Below, in pieces: positions 29,241-36,318 of a stretch of 36,318 nucleotides of DNA. The first letter of the stretch is position 1. Each line of letters begins with the position of its first letter. Both the position numbers and the translations under genes were made by a program. Origin of the DNA: Ilumatobacter sp. (GTDB lineage Bacteria; Actinomycetota; Acidimicrobiia; Acidimicrobiales; Ilumatobacteraceae); the NCBI GenBank assembly GCA_018666235.1, contig JABJAB010000056.1:1-36318 (forward strand). Direction: 5' to 3'. The notes under the pieces are model-generated. The model had not been told where the DNA came from, did no database searches, and saw only the letters and a program-made list of their open reading frames with translations.

Positions 29241-30950
29241 ATGGCAGACACCGACGGTCTCGACGCAGACCTCGCTGCGCAAGTGGCGACGCTGAACGAT
29301 GAAATCGCGCATCTTCGAGGGCGTCTTGCAGATGCGCCACGGCGTGTTCGCTCGCTCGAAGAACGCTTGCTTGAGACAAAGGGACAGTTGGCCCAGGCAG
29401 TAAGCCAGAACGAGAAGCTGTCGTACACGCTGCGGGAAGCGCGCGAGCACATCTCGACACTGCGCGAGGAAGTCGACAAGTTGTCGCAACCTCCGTCAGC
29501 GTACGGCGTCGTCGTCGGCAAGAACGACGACGAAACGGTCGATGTGCTCACCAGCGGCCGCAAGATGCGCGTGGCGTTACATCCCGATATCGACCACGAA
29601 CTGCTCAACCGCGGCGCCGAAGTCGTGCTCAACGAGAGCTTCAACGTGGTGATGGCCCGGCAGTCTGAGATCAGTGGCGAGGTGGTCACCGCCAAGGACG
29701 TGATGGACGATGGCATTCGTGTGCTGGTGGTCGGGCGCGCCGACGAAGAGCGGGTCTGTGAACTCTCTGACGTCTTGCGCGGCACGCTGATCCGCAGCGG
29801 TGACCACCTGCGCCTCGACCCGCGTTCAAATCTGCTGTTGGAGAAGTTGCCGCGGCCAGAAGTCGAGGACCTTCTGCTCGAGGAGGTTCCAGACATCTCC
29901 TACACCGACATTGGTGGTCTCGACGATCAGATTGAGCAGATCGCGGATGCGGTCGAGCTGCCCTTCCTCCATCACGACCTGTTTGCTGAACACCAGTTAC
30001 CGGCTCCGAAGGGGATCCTGCTGTACGGCCCACCTGGTTGCGGCAAGACACTGATTGCCAAAGCGGTGGCCAACAGCCTCGCCAAGAAGGTCGCTGACAA
30101 GGTTGGCGAGGGCAAGGGCCGGTCGTACTTCATCAATATCAAGGGCCCCGAATTGCTCAACAAGTATGTGGGCGAAACCGAGCGACAGATTCGCCTCGTC
30201 TTCCAGAGAGCACGTGAGAAAAGCGACGAGGGCTGGCCCGTCATCGTGTTTTTCGATGAGATGGATTCGATGTTCCGCACACGTGGCACAGGAATCAGCT
30301 CCGACATGGAGTCGACGATCGTCCCCCAGCTACTGGCTGAGATCGACGGCGTTGAAGGCCTGAAGAACGTCATCGTGATCGGCGCGACGAACCGTGAGGA
30401 CCTGATCGACCCGGCCATTCTCCGCCCGGGTCGTCTCGACGTGAAGATCAAGATCGAGCGACCGAACGAGGTCGGGGCCCGATCAATCTTCGCCCAGTAT
30501 CTCACCAACGAGATTCCGCTCGATCAGTCCGAGTCGATCGACACGATGCTCGACGCGACGGTCGCCGAGATGTACCAGGATGACGAGGCCAACCAGTTTC
30601 TTGAGGTCACCTACCAAAACGGTGACAAAGAGATCATGTTTTACAAGGACTTCGCGTCCGGGGCCATGATCGAGAACATCGTGCGCCGCGCGAAGAAGCT
30701 CGCCATCAAGCGAGTCATCGATGGCGGCGCCAAAGGTGTGTGCACTCAAGACCTGCTCGACTCAATCAAGCAGGAGTACAAGGAACATCAGGACTTGCCG
30801 AACACAACCAATCCTGACGACTGGGCCAAGATCTCGGGCAAGAAAGGCGAACGCATCGTGTTCATCCGCACGCTCGTTACCGAAGATGCTGAGGATGACC
30901 TTGCCGGCGGTCGTGCCATCGAACGAGTGGCGACCGGCCAGTATCTCTAA
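29241..30950 (+). CDS. arc: Proteasome-associated AAA ATPase ARC (Mpa)
   Basis: A 569-aa hexameric unfoldase that binds Pup-tagged proteins and feeds them into the 20S proteasome. The N-terminal coiled coil (about residues 10-83) captures Pup, and two OB folds span about 85-200. The AAA domain begins with DISYTDIGGL; Walker A GPPGCGKT is at 263-270, and Walker B VIVFFDEMDSM and GATNREDLIDPAILRPGRLD follow. The C-terminus GQYL is the docking tail that opens the proteasome gate. It diverges from the ferredoxin. Its stop overlaps that of the convergent MFS gene by 4 nt. In most actinobacteria dop follows directly; here it is about 2.5 kb away. Confidence 0.97.
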   Translation: MADTDGLDADLAAQVATLNDEIAHLRGRLADAPRRVRSLEERLLETKGQLAQAVSQNEKLSYTLREAREHISTLREEVDKLSQPPSAYGVVVGKNDDETVDVLTSGRKMRVALHPDIDHELLNRGAEVVLNESFNVVMARQSEISGEVVTAKDVMDDGIRVLVVGRADEERVCELSDVLRGTLIRSGDHLRLDPRSNLLLEKLPRPEVEDLLLEEVPDISYTDIGGLDDQIEQIADAVELPFLHHDLFAEHQLPAPKGILLYGPPGCGKTLIAKAVANSLAKKVADKVGEGKGRSYFINIKGPELLNKYVGETERQIRLVFQRAREKSDEGWPVIVFFDEMDSMFRTRGTGISSDMESTIVPQLLAEIDGVEGLKNVIVIGATNREDLIDPAILRPGRLDVKIKIERPNEVGARSIFAQYLTNEIPLDQSESIDTMLDATVAEMYQDDEANQFLEVTYQNGDKEIMFYKDFASGAMIENIVRRAKKLAIKRVIDGGAKGVCTQDLLDSIKQEYKEHQDLPNTTNPDDWAKISGKKGERIVFIRTLVTEDAEDDLAGGRAIERVATGQYL

Positions 30951-32167
30951 GCGGCGTCGCGCTCGAGCGAGCGCATCGCCCACGCTCCGAGGATCGGGCC
31001 GGGAGCGAGGAGGGCGAACGCCCAGCCCCAGCCAGCAGCGTCACGGATGAGAGGGACGAGGAAGATCGTGAAGACGGTCAGCGTGAAGCCAGCTGCGAGC
31101 TGCACCGTCAGAGCAGTTCCGACGTAGCGAGGGTCAACCGACTCGGTGACGATGGCGCTGAATTGAGCGCTGTCCGCCACGACCCAGAAGCCCCATATCA
31201 GGCCGGCGACCACAACAATGGGTGCCGGAGCGTCGACCAGAAACCCCGTGAAGACTGCGGCGCCTGCGGACCACCGCAGTGCCTGGCCGGCCGCGGACGC
31301 TCGGCTGCGACGGTCGCTGAGCACGCCTGCAACCACCGATCCAGCCGCACCGATGGCGATGACGCCGAACGCCGCGAGGCTGGCGCTGCGACTTGTGCTG
31401 AACACGTCCCCGTAGAACGCGGCGATCCACGCCCACATCGCGTACAACTCCCACATGTGTCCGAAGTAGCCGGCACTCGCCAAGCGAAACGATCGATTCC
31501 GAAGGATCACCCCGAACTGGGACGGATCAAAGGGTGCCGCTGCCATGGAATCCGGACCAGCGACGCAGACTCGTTCGGCGATCAACCCCCCGAGCAACGT
31601 GAGACCCGATGCCATGATGAGTGTTGCTTGCCAATCGAGCCCGCCGAGCGCATTGATCAAGTGGGGGAGCGCTGAACCGACGGTGAGCGCCCCGATCATC
31701 ACCCCGAGCGCCAGGCCGCGTCCTGTTCGGAACCATGCGGCCATTGCTTTGATCGCCGGCGGGTAGACGGCCGCAAGAAAAGCCCCAGTGATGAACCGTG
31801 CAGCGACAGCCAGGGAGAACCCATCGGCCGCTACCACCAGCAGGTTTGCGAACGCTGCGCCGACCGCGCCGATTGCGAACAGGCGAAGGGGAGCGATGCG
31901 GTCGGCCAAGTTGGTGAGGGCCGTCACCAATGCGCCTGCCACGAAGCCCAGCTGGACCACGATCGTCAGCCAACTCGCCTGTCCATCTGACAGTGACCAT
32001 TCAACGCGCAGCTGACTCAGTACCGCTGCGGTCGAGAACCATGTGGACATCGCGAGCACCAAGGCAACGGCGAGCACGACGAGCTCGCGATGTCGTGGCG
32101 CCAAGGCGCGCGAAGTGAGGCCCACAACAATTCGAACAATTTCCACGGCACGCCCATTCCGACTCAC
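30947..32167 (-). CDS. MFS transporter
   Basis: A 406-aa membrane protein with about twelve hydrophobic helices. The N-terminal half is marked by VVLAVALVLAMSTWFSTAAVLSQL, a loop DRIAPLRLFAIGAVGAAFANLL in the motif-A position, and ITGAFLAAVYPPAIKAMAAWF. The second half has SVVAGVLSDRRSRASAAGQAL between helices. The substrate is unknown; the sequence resembles nitrate/nitrite- or cyanate-type and general organic-anion MFS members only loosely. GTG 32167 is the first start in frame and no clear ribosome site precedes it, so the true N-terminus may be further in. It sits opposite its neighbours, between arc and dop. Confidence 0.88.
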   Translation of the reverse strand: MSRNGRAVEIVRIVVGLTSRALAPRHRELVVLAVALVLAMSTWFSTAAVLSQLRVEWSLSDGQASWLTIVVQLGFVAGALVTALTNLADRIAPLRLFAIGAVGAAFANLLVVAADGFSLAVAARFITGAFLAAVYPPAIKAMAAWFRTGRGLALGVMIGALTVGSALPHLINALGGLDWQATLIMASGLTLLGGLIAERVCVAGPDSMAAAPFDPSQFGVILRNRSFRLASAGYFGHMWELYAMWAWIAAFYGDVFSTSRSASLAAFGVIAIGAAGSVVAGVLSDRRSRASAAGQALRWSAGAAVFTGFLVDAPAPIVVVAGLIWGFWVVADSAQFSAIVTESVDPRYVGTALTVQLAAGFTLTVFTIFLVPLIRDAAGWGWAFALLAPGPILGAWAMRSLERDAA

Positions 32168-32193
32168 CCAGATGTTCGCGGGATCGTCATGGG

Positions 32194-32199
32194 TACCGT
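32194..32199 (+). promoter_or_regulatory. Candidate -10 element, reductase gene at 32206
   Basis: TACCGT lies 6 nt before ATG 32206, in the 38-bp divergent gap next to the MFS gene. No Shine-Dalgarno sequence is present. Confidence 0.45.
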
Positions 32200-32205
32200 C
32201 TGGGC

Positions 32206-33420
32206 ATGGCAGCGAAGCGAATCAAGCACGACATTGTGATCTTTGGAGCAACAAGCTTCGTCGGGCAGATCCTCTGCAAGTACATGGTCGACCGGCATGG
32301 TGTTGATGGCGAGAGCATCAACTGGGCCATCGCCGGCCGGAATGCGCAAAAACTCGAGGCCGTCGTCGAGTCGACGGGCGCAGATGTGCCGCGCATCGTG
32401 GCCGACGCTGGCGATGCTGATGCAATCGCCGCCCTCTGCGCTTCGACGAAGCTGGTGGTGTCCACCGTGGGGCCCTACGCGCTGTATGGATCGAAGCTCG
32501 TTGCAGCAGTGGCCGAAGCAGGGATCGACTACTGCGACCTCACTGGCGAGCCACAGTGGATGCAGCGCATGATCGACCGATACCAGGACCGTGCGACTGA
32601 GACCGGAGCCAGAATCGTGCACGCGTGCGGTTTTGACTCGATCCCCTCCGACCTCGGTGTCTGGTACACGCAGCAGGAAGCGATCGATCAGCTCGGTGAG
32701 CCCTGCGTGTCGATCTCGATGGGGGTCAAGGCAATGAAGGGGGGAGCGAGCGGTGGCACGGTGGCCTCGATGATGAACATGATGGAAGAGGTTTCGGCCG
32801 ATCCGAGCCTGCGCCACGTCCTCGGCAACCCCTACGCCATCGCTCCGAAAGGCGACCGGACAGGGCCCGACCAACCGAACGTGACTCTTCCCCAGTACGA
32901 CGATGGTCTTGACTCCTGGTTGGCCCCATTCGTCATGGCGGCAACCAATACACGCGTGGTGTTCCGAACCCACGCGCTCCTCGATCATCAATGGGGCGAT
33001 GACTTCACGTACGGCGAGGCAATGATGATGGGCGAAGGCCTGGGCGGTCGGGCCAAGGCGATGTCACTGAGCGGCGCCATGGGTGGATTGATGGGTGCCG
33101 CCGCGGTTGGCCCGATGCGCAAGATGATGGGCCGTTTCCTTCCAGAGCCTGGCGAAGGCCCGTCACCTGACGCACAAGAGCAGGGGTTCTTCGACATCCG
33201 CTTTCATGGCACCACGGCATCGGGCGCTGAGATCATGACGAAGGTGACGGGCGACCGCGACCCTGGATATGGCTCGACGTCAAAGATGCTGGGCGAGTCG
33301 GCTCTGGCGTTGCTCGACTCGGATGCCCCTGGCGGCTTCTGGACACCGGCCACCGCACTCGGAGACGACCTCATCAGCCGGCTCGTCGAGCATGCTGGGT
33401 TGACCTTCGAGGTGCTCTGA
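32206..33420 (+). CDS. Saccharopine-dehydrogenase-like reductase (trans-acting enoyl reductase family)
   Basis: A 404-aa protein. The N-terminal Rossmann domain binds NAD(P): HDIVIFGATSFVGQILCKYM, WAIAGRNAQKLEAV, and KLVVSTVGPYALYGSKLVAAVAEAGIDYCDLTGE. HACGFDSIPSDLG is typical of the saccharopine-dehydrogenase-like oxidoreductases. These include the mycobacterial trans-acting enoyl reductases that work with polyketide synthases in cell-envelope lipid synthesis. A methionine/glycine-rich stretch (about residues 280-310) links to the C-terminal part. No polyketide synthase is nearby, so the substrate is open. It is on the same strand as dop, 61 bp upstream. Confidence 0.87.
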   Translation: MAAKRIKHDIVIFGATSFVGQILCKYMVDRHGVDGESINWAIAGRNAQKLEAVVESTGADVPRIVADAGDADAIAALCASTKLVVSTVGPYALYGSKLVAAVAEAGIDYCDLTGEPQWMQRMIDRYQDRATETGARIVHACGFDSIPSDLGVWYTQQEAIDQLGEPCVSISMGVKAMKGGASGGTVASMMNMMEEVSADPSLRHVLGNPYAIAPKGDRTGPDQPNVTLPQYDDGLDSWLAPFVMAATNTRVVFRTHALLDHQWGDDFTYGEAMMMGEGLGGRAKAMSLSGAMGGLMGAAAVGPMRKMMGRFLPEPGEGPSPDAQEQGFFDIRFHGTTASGAEIMTKVTGDRDPGYGSTSKMLGESALALLDSDAPGGFWTPATALGDDLISRLVEHAGLTFEVL

Positions 33421-33469
33421 GCACCGGTCGTACCGCCCATTCTGACTCGCCTGCTCGGCGGGGTCGGGA

Positions 33470-33475
33470 TAGGTT
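33470..33475 (+). promoter_or_regulatory. Candidate -10 element, dop-pup-prcBA
   Basis: TAGGTT lies 6 nt before ATG 33482. AAGGG between them is too close to the ATG to act as a normal Shine-Dalgarno, so a leaderless transcript is likely. Confidence 0.45.
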
Positions 33476-33481
33476 CAAGGG

Positions 33482-34972
33482 ATGGCTTTGCCCAAGGTGC
33501 TCGGGATTGAGACCGAGTACGGAATTTTCGTACGTGGCGGGGACAACAACCCTGTCTCGGCGTCGTCGTTGTTGATCAACGCGTACGTCGCAGCGCAGCG
33601 CCAAGCAAGCCGAATCGGATGGGACTTCGAAGACGAGCAACCGACGACCGACGCGCGTGGATTCACCATGGACGAGGCCATTGCGCCGGAGGTCGAAACC
33701 ACTCTGGTCAACGCGGTACTGACCAACGGCGCCCGGTACTACGTTGACCATGCCCATCCGGAGATCTCCACACCGGAGGTCACCGACGCCCGCGAGGCTG
33801 TCGTTTGGGATCGGGCGGCCGACGAGATTGTTCGTGACTCGATGGCCTACGCCCGCGATCTGCTTGACGACAGCGCCGAGATCATCATTCACAAGAACAA
33901 TTCCGACGGGAAGGGCAACAGTTACGGCTGTCACGAGAACTATCTGGTGGCACGCGAGCTCCCGTTCGGACGACTCACCAGCCAAATCACGCCGCACTTT
34001 GTCACCCGCCAGATCTTCACCGGGGCTGGCAAGGTCGGCTGCGAGCTGCCGGGTCGACCCAATGACGACATCGGCTACCAGATCAGCCAGCGAGCCGATT
34101 TCTTCGAAGAGGAGGTCGGTCTCGAGACCACGCTCAAACGCCCCATCGTGAACACCCGCGACGAACCGCACGCTGATCCGTTGAAGTATCGACGACTGCA
34201 TGTCATCGTCGGTGACGCCAACATGAGCGAAGTGGCGACCTACCTCAAGGTGGGGACCACGGCAATCATCCTGTCCATGATCGAGGACGACGAGCTCGGC
34301 GACGATTGGACTCTCGGCAATCCCGTGCCAGCGATCCGCCAGGTCAGCCATGATCCATCGCTCCGCCAGACGATCATGTTGCGGAACGGCAACCGCGCAA
34401 CGGCCCTCGAGGTCCAATGGGGATTGTTCGAGCGGGCGCAGAAATATGTGCAGGCGCGCGGCCTCGCGGCTGTTGGCGCTGACGTCGGTGCTGATGTCAT
34501 GGAGAAGTGGGAGCACGTGCTCACCGGCCTTGAGCATGACCCTGATTCGGTGGCGCACTGGGTCGACTGGGTTGCCAAGCGTCGCATCGTCGACGGCTAC
34601 TCCGATCGTTACGACCTGAAACCTGGCGCTCAACGGCTCAAGGCGATCGATTTGCAGTATCACGACATGCGGGCGGACAAGTGCCTGGCGCTGCGCGCTG
34701 GCCTCGACACGATCGTCACGGACGCCGAAGCCCGCGCCGCCATGACCGAGCCTCCGGAATCGACCCGCGCGTACTTTCGCGGTCGCTGTCTTGAGAAGTT
34801 TCCAGATGACATTGTTGCCGCCAATTGGGACTCCCTGGTCTTCGACATTGGACGTGATCCACTGCGTCGCGTGCCGATGATGGAACCGTTGCGCGGTACG
34901 GCAGATCACGTTGGTACGTTGATCGACACGAGCGCCACTGCGCGCGAACTGCTCGACCGACTGGGCCAGTAA
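33482..34972 (+). CDS. dop: Pup deamidase/depupylase Dop
   Basis: A 496-aa carboxylate-amine-ligase-fold enzyme. It converts the C-terminal Gln of Pup to Glu so that PafA can attach it to lysines, and it also removes Pup from substrates. GIETEYGIF (E10, E12) starts the Mg-ATP site; YYVDHAHPE places the catalytic Asp at residue 89. The Dop-specific loop segment (about 40-65, including DFEDEQPTTDARGFTMDE) distinguishes it from PafA. NNSDGKGNSYGCHENYLV and LKYRRLHVIVGDANMSE are further family blocks. The length is usual. It is followed by pup after 46 bp. The paralogue pafA would be expected beyond prcA. Confidence 0.96.
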   Translation: MALPKVLGIETEYGIFVRGGDNNPVSASSLLINAYVAAQRQASRIGWDFEDEQPTTDARGFTMDEAIAPEVETTLVNAVLTNGARYYVDHAHPEISTPEVTDAREAVVWDRAADEIVRDSMAYARDLLDDSAEIIIHKNNSDGKGNSYGCHENYLVARELPFGRLTSQITPHFVTRQIFTGAGKVGCELPGRPNDDIGYQISQRADFFEEEVGLETTLKRPIVNTRDEPHADPLKYRRLHVIVGDANMSEVATYLKVGTTAIILSMIEDDELGDDWTLGNPVPAIRQVSHDPSLRQTIMLRNGNRATALEVQWGLFERAQKYVQARGLAAVGADVGADVMEKWEHVLTGLEHDPDSVAHWVDWVAKRRIVDGYSDRYDLKPGAQRLKAIDLQYHDMRADKCLALRAGLDTIVTDAEARAAMTEPPESTRAYFRGRCLEKFPDDIVAANWDSLVFDIGRDPLRRVPMMEPLRGTADHVGTLIDTSATARELLDRLGQ

Positions 34973-35018
34973 CGCAACCGGGCCGAGAGTTCGCTCGAGG
35001 CAGACACAGGAGAGATCG

Positions 35019-35213
35019 ATGGCTGAACGCATCCAGAAGTCCAAGACGACTCACGAGAAGTCTGAAACCCCCGACACGGCTGCCGATGCAGTCACCGAGA
35101 CCGGCGAGAAGATCAAAGCTGACATCGACGATCTTCTCGACGAGATCGATGACGTGCTCGAAACGAACGCCGAGGACTTTGTGAAGTCCTACGTGCAGAA
35201 GGGCGGTCAGTAA
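35019..35213 (+). CDS. pup: Prokaryotic ubiquitin-like protein Pup
   Basis: A 64-aa disordered protein whose central part (about residues 26-52, KIKADIDDLLDEIDDVLETNAEDF) folds into the helix that pairs with the ARC coiled coil. It ends FVKSYVQKGGQ: the terminal Gln means that Dop deamidation is needed before ligation. Unlike most of its neighbours it has a good Shine-Dalgarno (AGGAG, 35008-35012) 6 nt before ATG, consistent with being an internal operon gene that needs high translation. prcB starts 3 nt after its stop. Confidence 0.97.
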   Translation: MAERIQKSKTTHEKSETPDTAADAVTETGEKIKADIDDLLDEIDDVLETNAEDFVKSYVQKGGQ

Positions 35214-35216
35214 CTC

Positions 35217-36014
35217 GTGGCAATGCCGTTCTTCACTCCCGGTGACGACCCGGGGTCCAGTTTCCCTGAACTGCTCCGCCGCATCGGGCTGACCTCGCAT
35301 TCGACGATGACCGCCTCGTCGGTGCCAGGCCACGAACTGTCGGTGCCGCATGCCACGACGTGCGTCGCACTCAAGTTTGCCGACGGTGTCGTGATGGCCG
35401 GGGATCGCCGAGCGACGTCTGGCAATCTGATCTCGCATCGGGCGATGGAGAAGGTCGTTCAGGCCGATCGTCACAGCGCTGTGGCCATCGCGGGCGCCGC
35501 TGGGCCGGCGATGGAGATGGTCAAGATGTTTCAGCTCCAACTCGAGCATTACGAGAAGGTCGAGGGCAATGCGCTCAGCCTCGAGGGCAAGGCGAATCAG
35601 CTCTCGTCCATGGTCCGGAGCAACTTGCCTGCGGCGATGCAGGGGATGGTCGTCGTCCCGATCTTCGCCGGCTTCGACCTTCGTCGCGGTGCTGGTCGGT
35701 TGTGGGACTTCGATGCCACCGGCGGACGCTACGAAGAGCGCGATTTCGTGTCGACGGGCTCCGGCAGCCTGCACGCCAGCACGGTGATGAAGGTCGGGTA
35801 TCAACCCGAACTCAGTCGTGATGACGCGCTCCAACTTGCCTGTCGTTCGCTCTGGGAAGCAGCTGATGCCGATAGCGCCACGGGAGGCCCTGACGTGGTT
35901 CGCGGGATCTATCCGGTCGTTGCTGCCATTGATGTCGACGGGTGGGAACGCATCGACGACGACGAATTGGTCACACGTTTCGACAGCATTCGCGAGGAGG
36001 CGAGTCACCGATGA
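35217..36014 (+). CDS. prcB: 20S proteasome beta subunit
   Basis: A 265-aa precursor from GTG 35217; ATG 35223 is also possible. The propeptide is about 46 aa. Autocleavage should expose Thr47, the nucleophile, in HATTCVALKF. In mature numbering Asp17 (AGDRRAT) and Lys33 (RAMEKVV) are at the catalytic positions, and SGSGSLHAS and GGPD follow as in other PrcB proteins. The residue before the Thr is Ala where Gly is usual. Fourteen copies form the inner rings of the proteasome. The stop overlaps prcA (ATGA). Confidence 0.96.
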   Translation: MAMPFFTPGDDPGSSFPELLRRIGLTSHSTMTASSVPGHELSVPHATTCVALKFADGVVMAGDRRATSGNLISHRAMEKVVQADRHSAVAIAGAAGPAMEMVKMFQLQLEHYEKVEGNALSLEGKANQLSSMVRSNLPAAMQGMVVVPIFAGFDLRRGAGRLWDFDATGGRYEERDFVSTGSGSLHASTVMKVGYQPELSRDDALQLACRSLWEAADADSATGGPDVVRGIYPVVAAIDVDGWERIDDDELVTRFDSIREEASHR

Positions 36015-36318
36015 GCCAGCCGTTCTACGTCGCACCAGAACAGATGATGAAGGACCGCGCTGATTATGCGCGCAAGGGCATCGCCCGCGGGCGGGCACTC
36101 GTTGCATTGCGGTACACCGAAGGATTGGTCATTGTTGCCGAGAACGGGTCAGACACTCTGCGCAAAGTCAGTGAGATCTACGACCGCATCGCCTTCGCTG
36201 GTGTCGGCAAATACAACGAGTTCGACCAACTGCGCGTTGCCGGTGTCCGCGCAGCAGATCTCAAGGGGTTTCAGTACTCGCGCGATGATGTCGACGCGCG
36301 AAGCTTGGCCAACAGCTA
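36011..36318 (+). CDS. prcA: 20S proteasome alpha subunit, 5' part (cut by window edge)
   Basis: A partial gene with 102 codons visible from ATG 36011. The translation MSQPFYVAPEQMMKDRADYA, then RKGIARGRALVALRYTEGLVIVAENGSDTLRKVSEIYDRIAFAGVGKYNEFDQLR, is the PrcA N-terminus. The first residues form the gating tails that ARC opens, and ENGSDTLRKVSEIYDRI is strongly conserved. The start overlaps the prcB stop (ATGA), so the subunits are co-translated. The remainder lies to the right of the window. Confidence 0.95.
   Translation, partial: MSQPFYVAPEQMMKDRADYARKGIARGRALVALRYTEGLVIVAENGSDTLRKVSEIYDRIAFAGVGKYNEFDQLRVAGVRAADLKGFQYSRDDVDARSLANS

Noticed and set aside
33374..35044. 556-codon open frame antisense to dop
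   Set aside because: It mirrors the dop frame in GC-rich DNA, shows no domain motifs, and dop on the other strand is unmistakable.
1..36318. CRISPR arrays, insertion sequences, tRNA genes, integration sites
   Set aside because: I saw no regularly spaced repeats, no transposase or integrase frames, no long terminal inverted repeats and no cloverleaf-type sequences. No gene-free stretch exceeds 300 bases.

Overview
The window looks like chromosomal DNA from a high-GC actinobacterium. A complete Pup-proteasome gene set (arc, dop, pup, prcB, start of prcA), a nickel superoxide dismutase with its maturation protease, and an actinobacterial rarA-DUF948 block all point that way. The gene mix and protein style suggest the Acidimicrobiia (Ilumatobacter-like), but that placement is an inference from the sequence alone. 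There are no insertion sequences, integrases, CRISPR arrays or tRNA genes, and coding density is very high. The accessory signal is therefore in gene combinations, promoters and single-residue oddities rather than in mobile islands.

Layout. Positions 1-124 hold the 3' end of a 5S rRNA and its hairpin terminator, the end of an rRNA operon. Positions 189-7457 (+) carry a TPR protein with a Gly/Arg-rich disordered N-terminus, a Nudix hydrolase, rarA, two small membrane-associated proteins, glcD and glcE, an APH-like kinase and a small SET protein. On the minus strand, 7489-9150 carry a Nei-type DNA glycosylase followed by a broken phytanoyl-CoA dioxygenase gene. glcF (9193-10368, +) supplies the iron-sulfur subunit for GlcDE. 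A LOG-family protein (-) and a membrane-anchored sulfite-oxidase-like molybdoenzyme (+) start from overlapping ATG codons at 11634-11637. A minus-strand run from 18471 down to 13198 encodes the Ni-SOD maturation protease, an AlaX editing protein, a methyltransferase, a small unknown protein, transketolase and transaldolase. sodN (18596-19018, +) faces the protease gene.

Positions 19056-25657 (+) hold a TetR regulator, a fused ADP-forming acyl-CoA synthetase, two tandem S13 D,D-peptidases and a Lon-N-domain protein. Three small membrane or basic proteins follow. Then comes a tRNA-modification block: a ubiquitin-fold sulfur carrier (TtuB-like), a TtuA-like thiolase and TrmI. A ferredoxin (-) and the proteasomal ATPase ARC (+) diverge from a palindromic intergenic region. 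An MFS transporter (-) and a saccharopine-dehydrogenase-like reductase (+) separate arc from dop-pup-prcB-prcA, which runs off the right edge.

How the genes work together. Dop deamidates the Pup C-terminal Gln (and depupylates), ARC unfolds pupylated proteins, and PrcA/PrcB degrade them; the ligase PafA is not in the window. GlcDEF would oxidise glycolate or a related 2-hydroxy acid. Tkt and Tal form the non-oxidative pentose phosphate branch. SodX would cleave the SodN propeptide to expose the nickel hook. TtuB-TtuA-TrmI would modify positions 54 and 58 of the tRNA T-arm if the family assignment holds.

A recurring feature is a TAnnnT hexamer 6-9 nt before the start codon of at least fourteen genes, usually without a Shine-Dalgarno sequence. 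This is what leaderless transcription looks like, and I used it to choose several start codons.
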